A stretch of 6,108 bases of DNA. Origin: a bacterium (GTDB lineage: Bacteria; Latescibacterota; UBA2968). Both the position numbers and the translations under genes were made by a program. A model generated the notes under the pieces. The model had not been told where the DNA came from. It was given only the letters and a program-made list of their open reading frames with translations, and did no database searches. Where the stretch lies: positions 1-6,108 of the forward strand of contig JAPUJS010000531.1 in assembly GCA_027296045.1 (NCBI GenBank). The letters are read 5' to 3'. Below are positions 5,463 to 6,108 of the stretch, in pieces; within the stretch, counting starts at the first letter, position 1; each line of letters opens with the position of its first letter.

Positions 5463-6108
5463 ATGCCTTTCTTTGAGTTTCAGGATTGGATGGTCAACCA
5501 CTACTGGTCCAACGGCTATATTGTCCTGAGGCAGATTATACCCGGATCCCTCCTACGTGATTTGCGCGTTACAGCCGACAAGGCTCGCGCCCTGGCCTAC
5601 AAAATAAAAGGCCCGCAGACGCAGCGCATCCAGCCCCTGGTCCATTACGCCGACGACCTGGATCTGCAGCCGTTCTATGACTACTGTGAACTGCCTGAAC
5701 TTGTCGACGCCATCCACAAGCTGATGGGGCCGGAATATCGCCATCACAACATCGAGCGTATGGGACTGCTGGTGGACCCGGACGGTCACTCGTGGAACCA
5801 GGGATGGCACCGGGATGCCGTTGTCGAAGTGCCGCAGCCGGTACAGAGTGACGAGGAATTCCGGTCGACGCTGGCGGAGGTCTGGCTCGACCGGCGGCTT
5901 TTCAACCAGGTCAACTGCGCCATCTACAATGATTCCTGCCTATGGTACGTTCCCGGAAGCCACGCCCGACAGCGTGACCTCTCCGGTGAGATCCAGACGG
6001 TCCGCTCCGCGAGTCTTTTAAAGTGGGAAGATTACGGATCCGAAGCTGAGTTCGAACGGGCCTGCTATCTGCACGCGGCCGAGTTTCCGGGCGCACAGCA
6101 GATGCACC
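5463..6108 (+). CDS. Phytanoyl-CoA dioxygenase (PhyH)-like protein, 5' part
   Basis: The frame is open from 5463 to the window edge, showing 215 residues with no stop. It encodes a non-haem Fe(II)/2-oxoglutarate oxygenase of the PhyH superfamily. The N-terminal WSNGYIVLRQIIP (15-27) is the usual entry strand of this family. WHRDAV (115-120) contains the iron-binding H116-x-D118 pair. CAIYNDSCLWYVPGSH (about 151-166) matches the conserved strand and VPGSH turn after the metal motif. The distal iron histidine and the 2-oxoglutarate-binding arginine should lie beyond the window end, so catalytic completeness cannot be judged. AAGGAG (5451-5456) is 6 bases before the ATG at 5463, which favours it over an in-frame ATG at 5457 that abuts the SD. 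The substrate is unknown; relatives hydroxylate diverse small molecules. C-ending codons (GCC, CTG, GAC, ATC) are commoner than in the two large genes upstream. Confidence 0.88.
   Translation, partial: MPFFEFQDWMVNHYWSNGYIVLRQIIPGSLLRDLRVTADKARALAYKIKGPQTQRIQPLVHYADDLDLQPFYDYCELPELVDAIHKLMGPEYRHHNIERMGLLVDPDGHSWNQGWHRDAVVEVPQPVQSDEEFRSTLAEVWLDRRLFNQVNCAIYNDSCLWYVPGSHARQRDLSGEIQTVRSASLLKWEDYGSEAEFERACYLHAAEFPGAQQMH

Overview
The window looks like part of an uncultured bacterial genome of the Poribacteria/Latescibacterota kind, possibly a marine or sponge-associated lineage. This is inference. It rests on the gene mix: an M20 amidohydrolase, a secreted repeat protein ending in paired calcium loops of the DFDGDxxxGFxDF type, a phytanoyl-CoA dioxygenase-like enzyme, the tail of a beta-helix protein with the PGFNDDYTGKAPDLGAFE signature, and an Eis-like GNAT acetyltransferase. 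No ribosomal or other phylogenetic marker is present.

Layout. 1-94 is a leader with a probable terminator of an upstream gene (34-69). 95-1474 (+) is an intact M20-family amidohydrolase/peptidase. About 1475-1800 holds no protein gene. It carries a dense series of RNA hairpins that I read as a HEARO/omega-RNA, the guide RNA normally encoded next to the IS200/IS605-associated nuclease IscB. Here it stands alone, with no iscB beside it. A terminator with eight T follows at 1821-1862. 1911-4376 (+) is a secreted protein of about 820 residues with eight cadherin/Ig-like repeats of about 90 residues and a dockerin-like C-terminus.

4437-5282 is a graveyard of minus-strand remnants: a 3' fragment of a serine tRNA (4437-4485), the C-terminal tail of a beta-helix protein (4551-4799), and a GNAT acetyltransferase broken by a stop codon, a frameshift and probably an internal deletion (4849-5282). 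5463-6108 (+) is the 5' part of a phytanoyl-CoA dioxygenase-like gene that runs off the window.

The intact genes do not form an obvious pathway and appear to be separate transcription units. The most interesting element is the solitary omega-RNA-like RNA, which could act in trans with an IscB encoded elsewhere or be a relic of a non-autonomous IS200/IS605-type element. The second is the tRNA fragment beside decayed genes, a pattern expected at an old integration junction.
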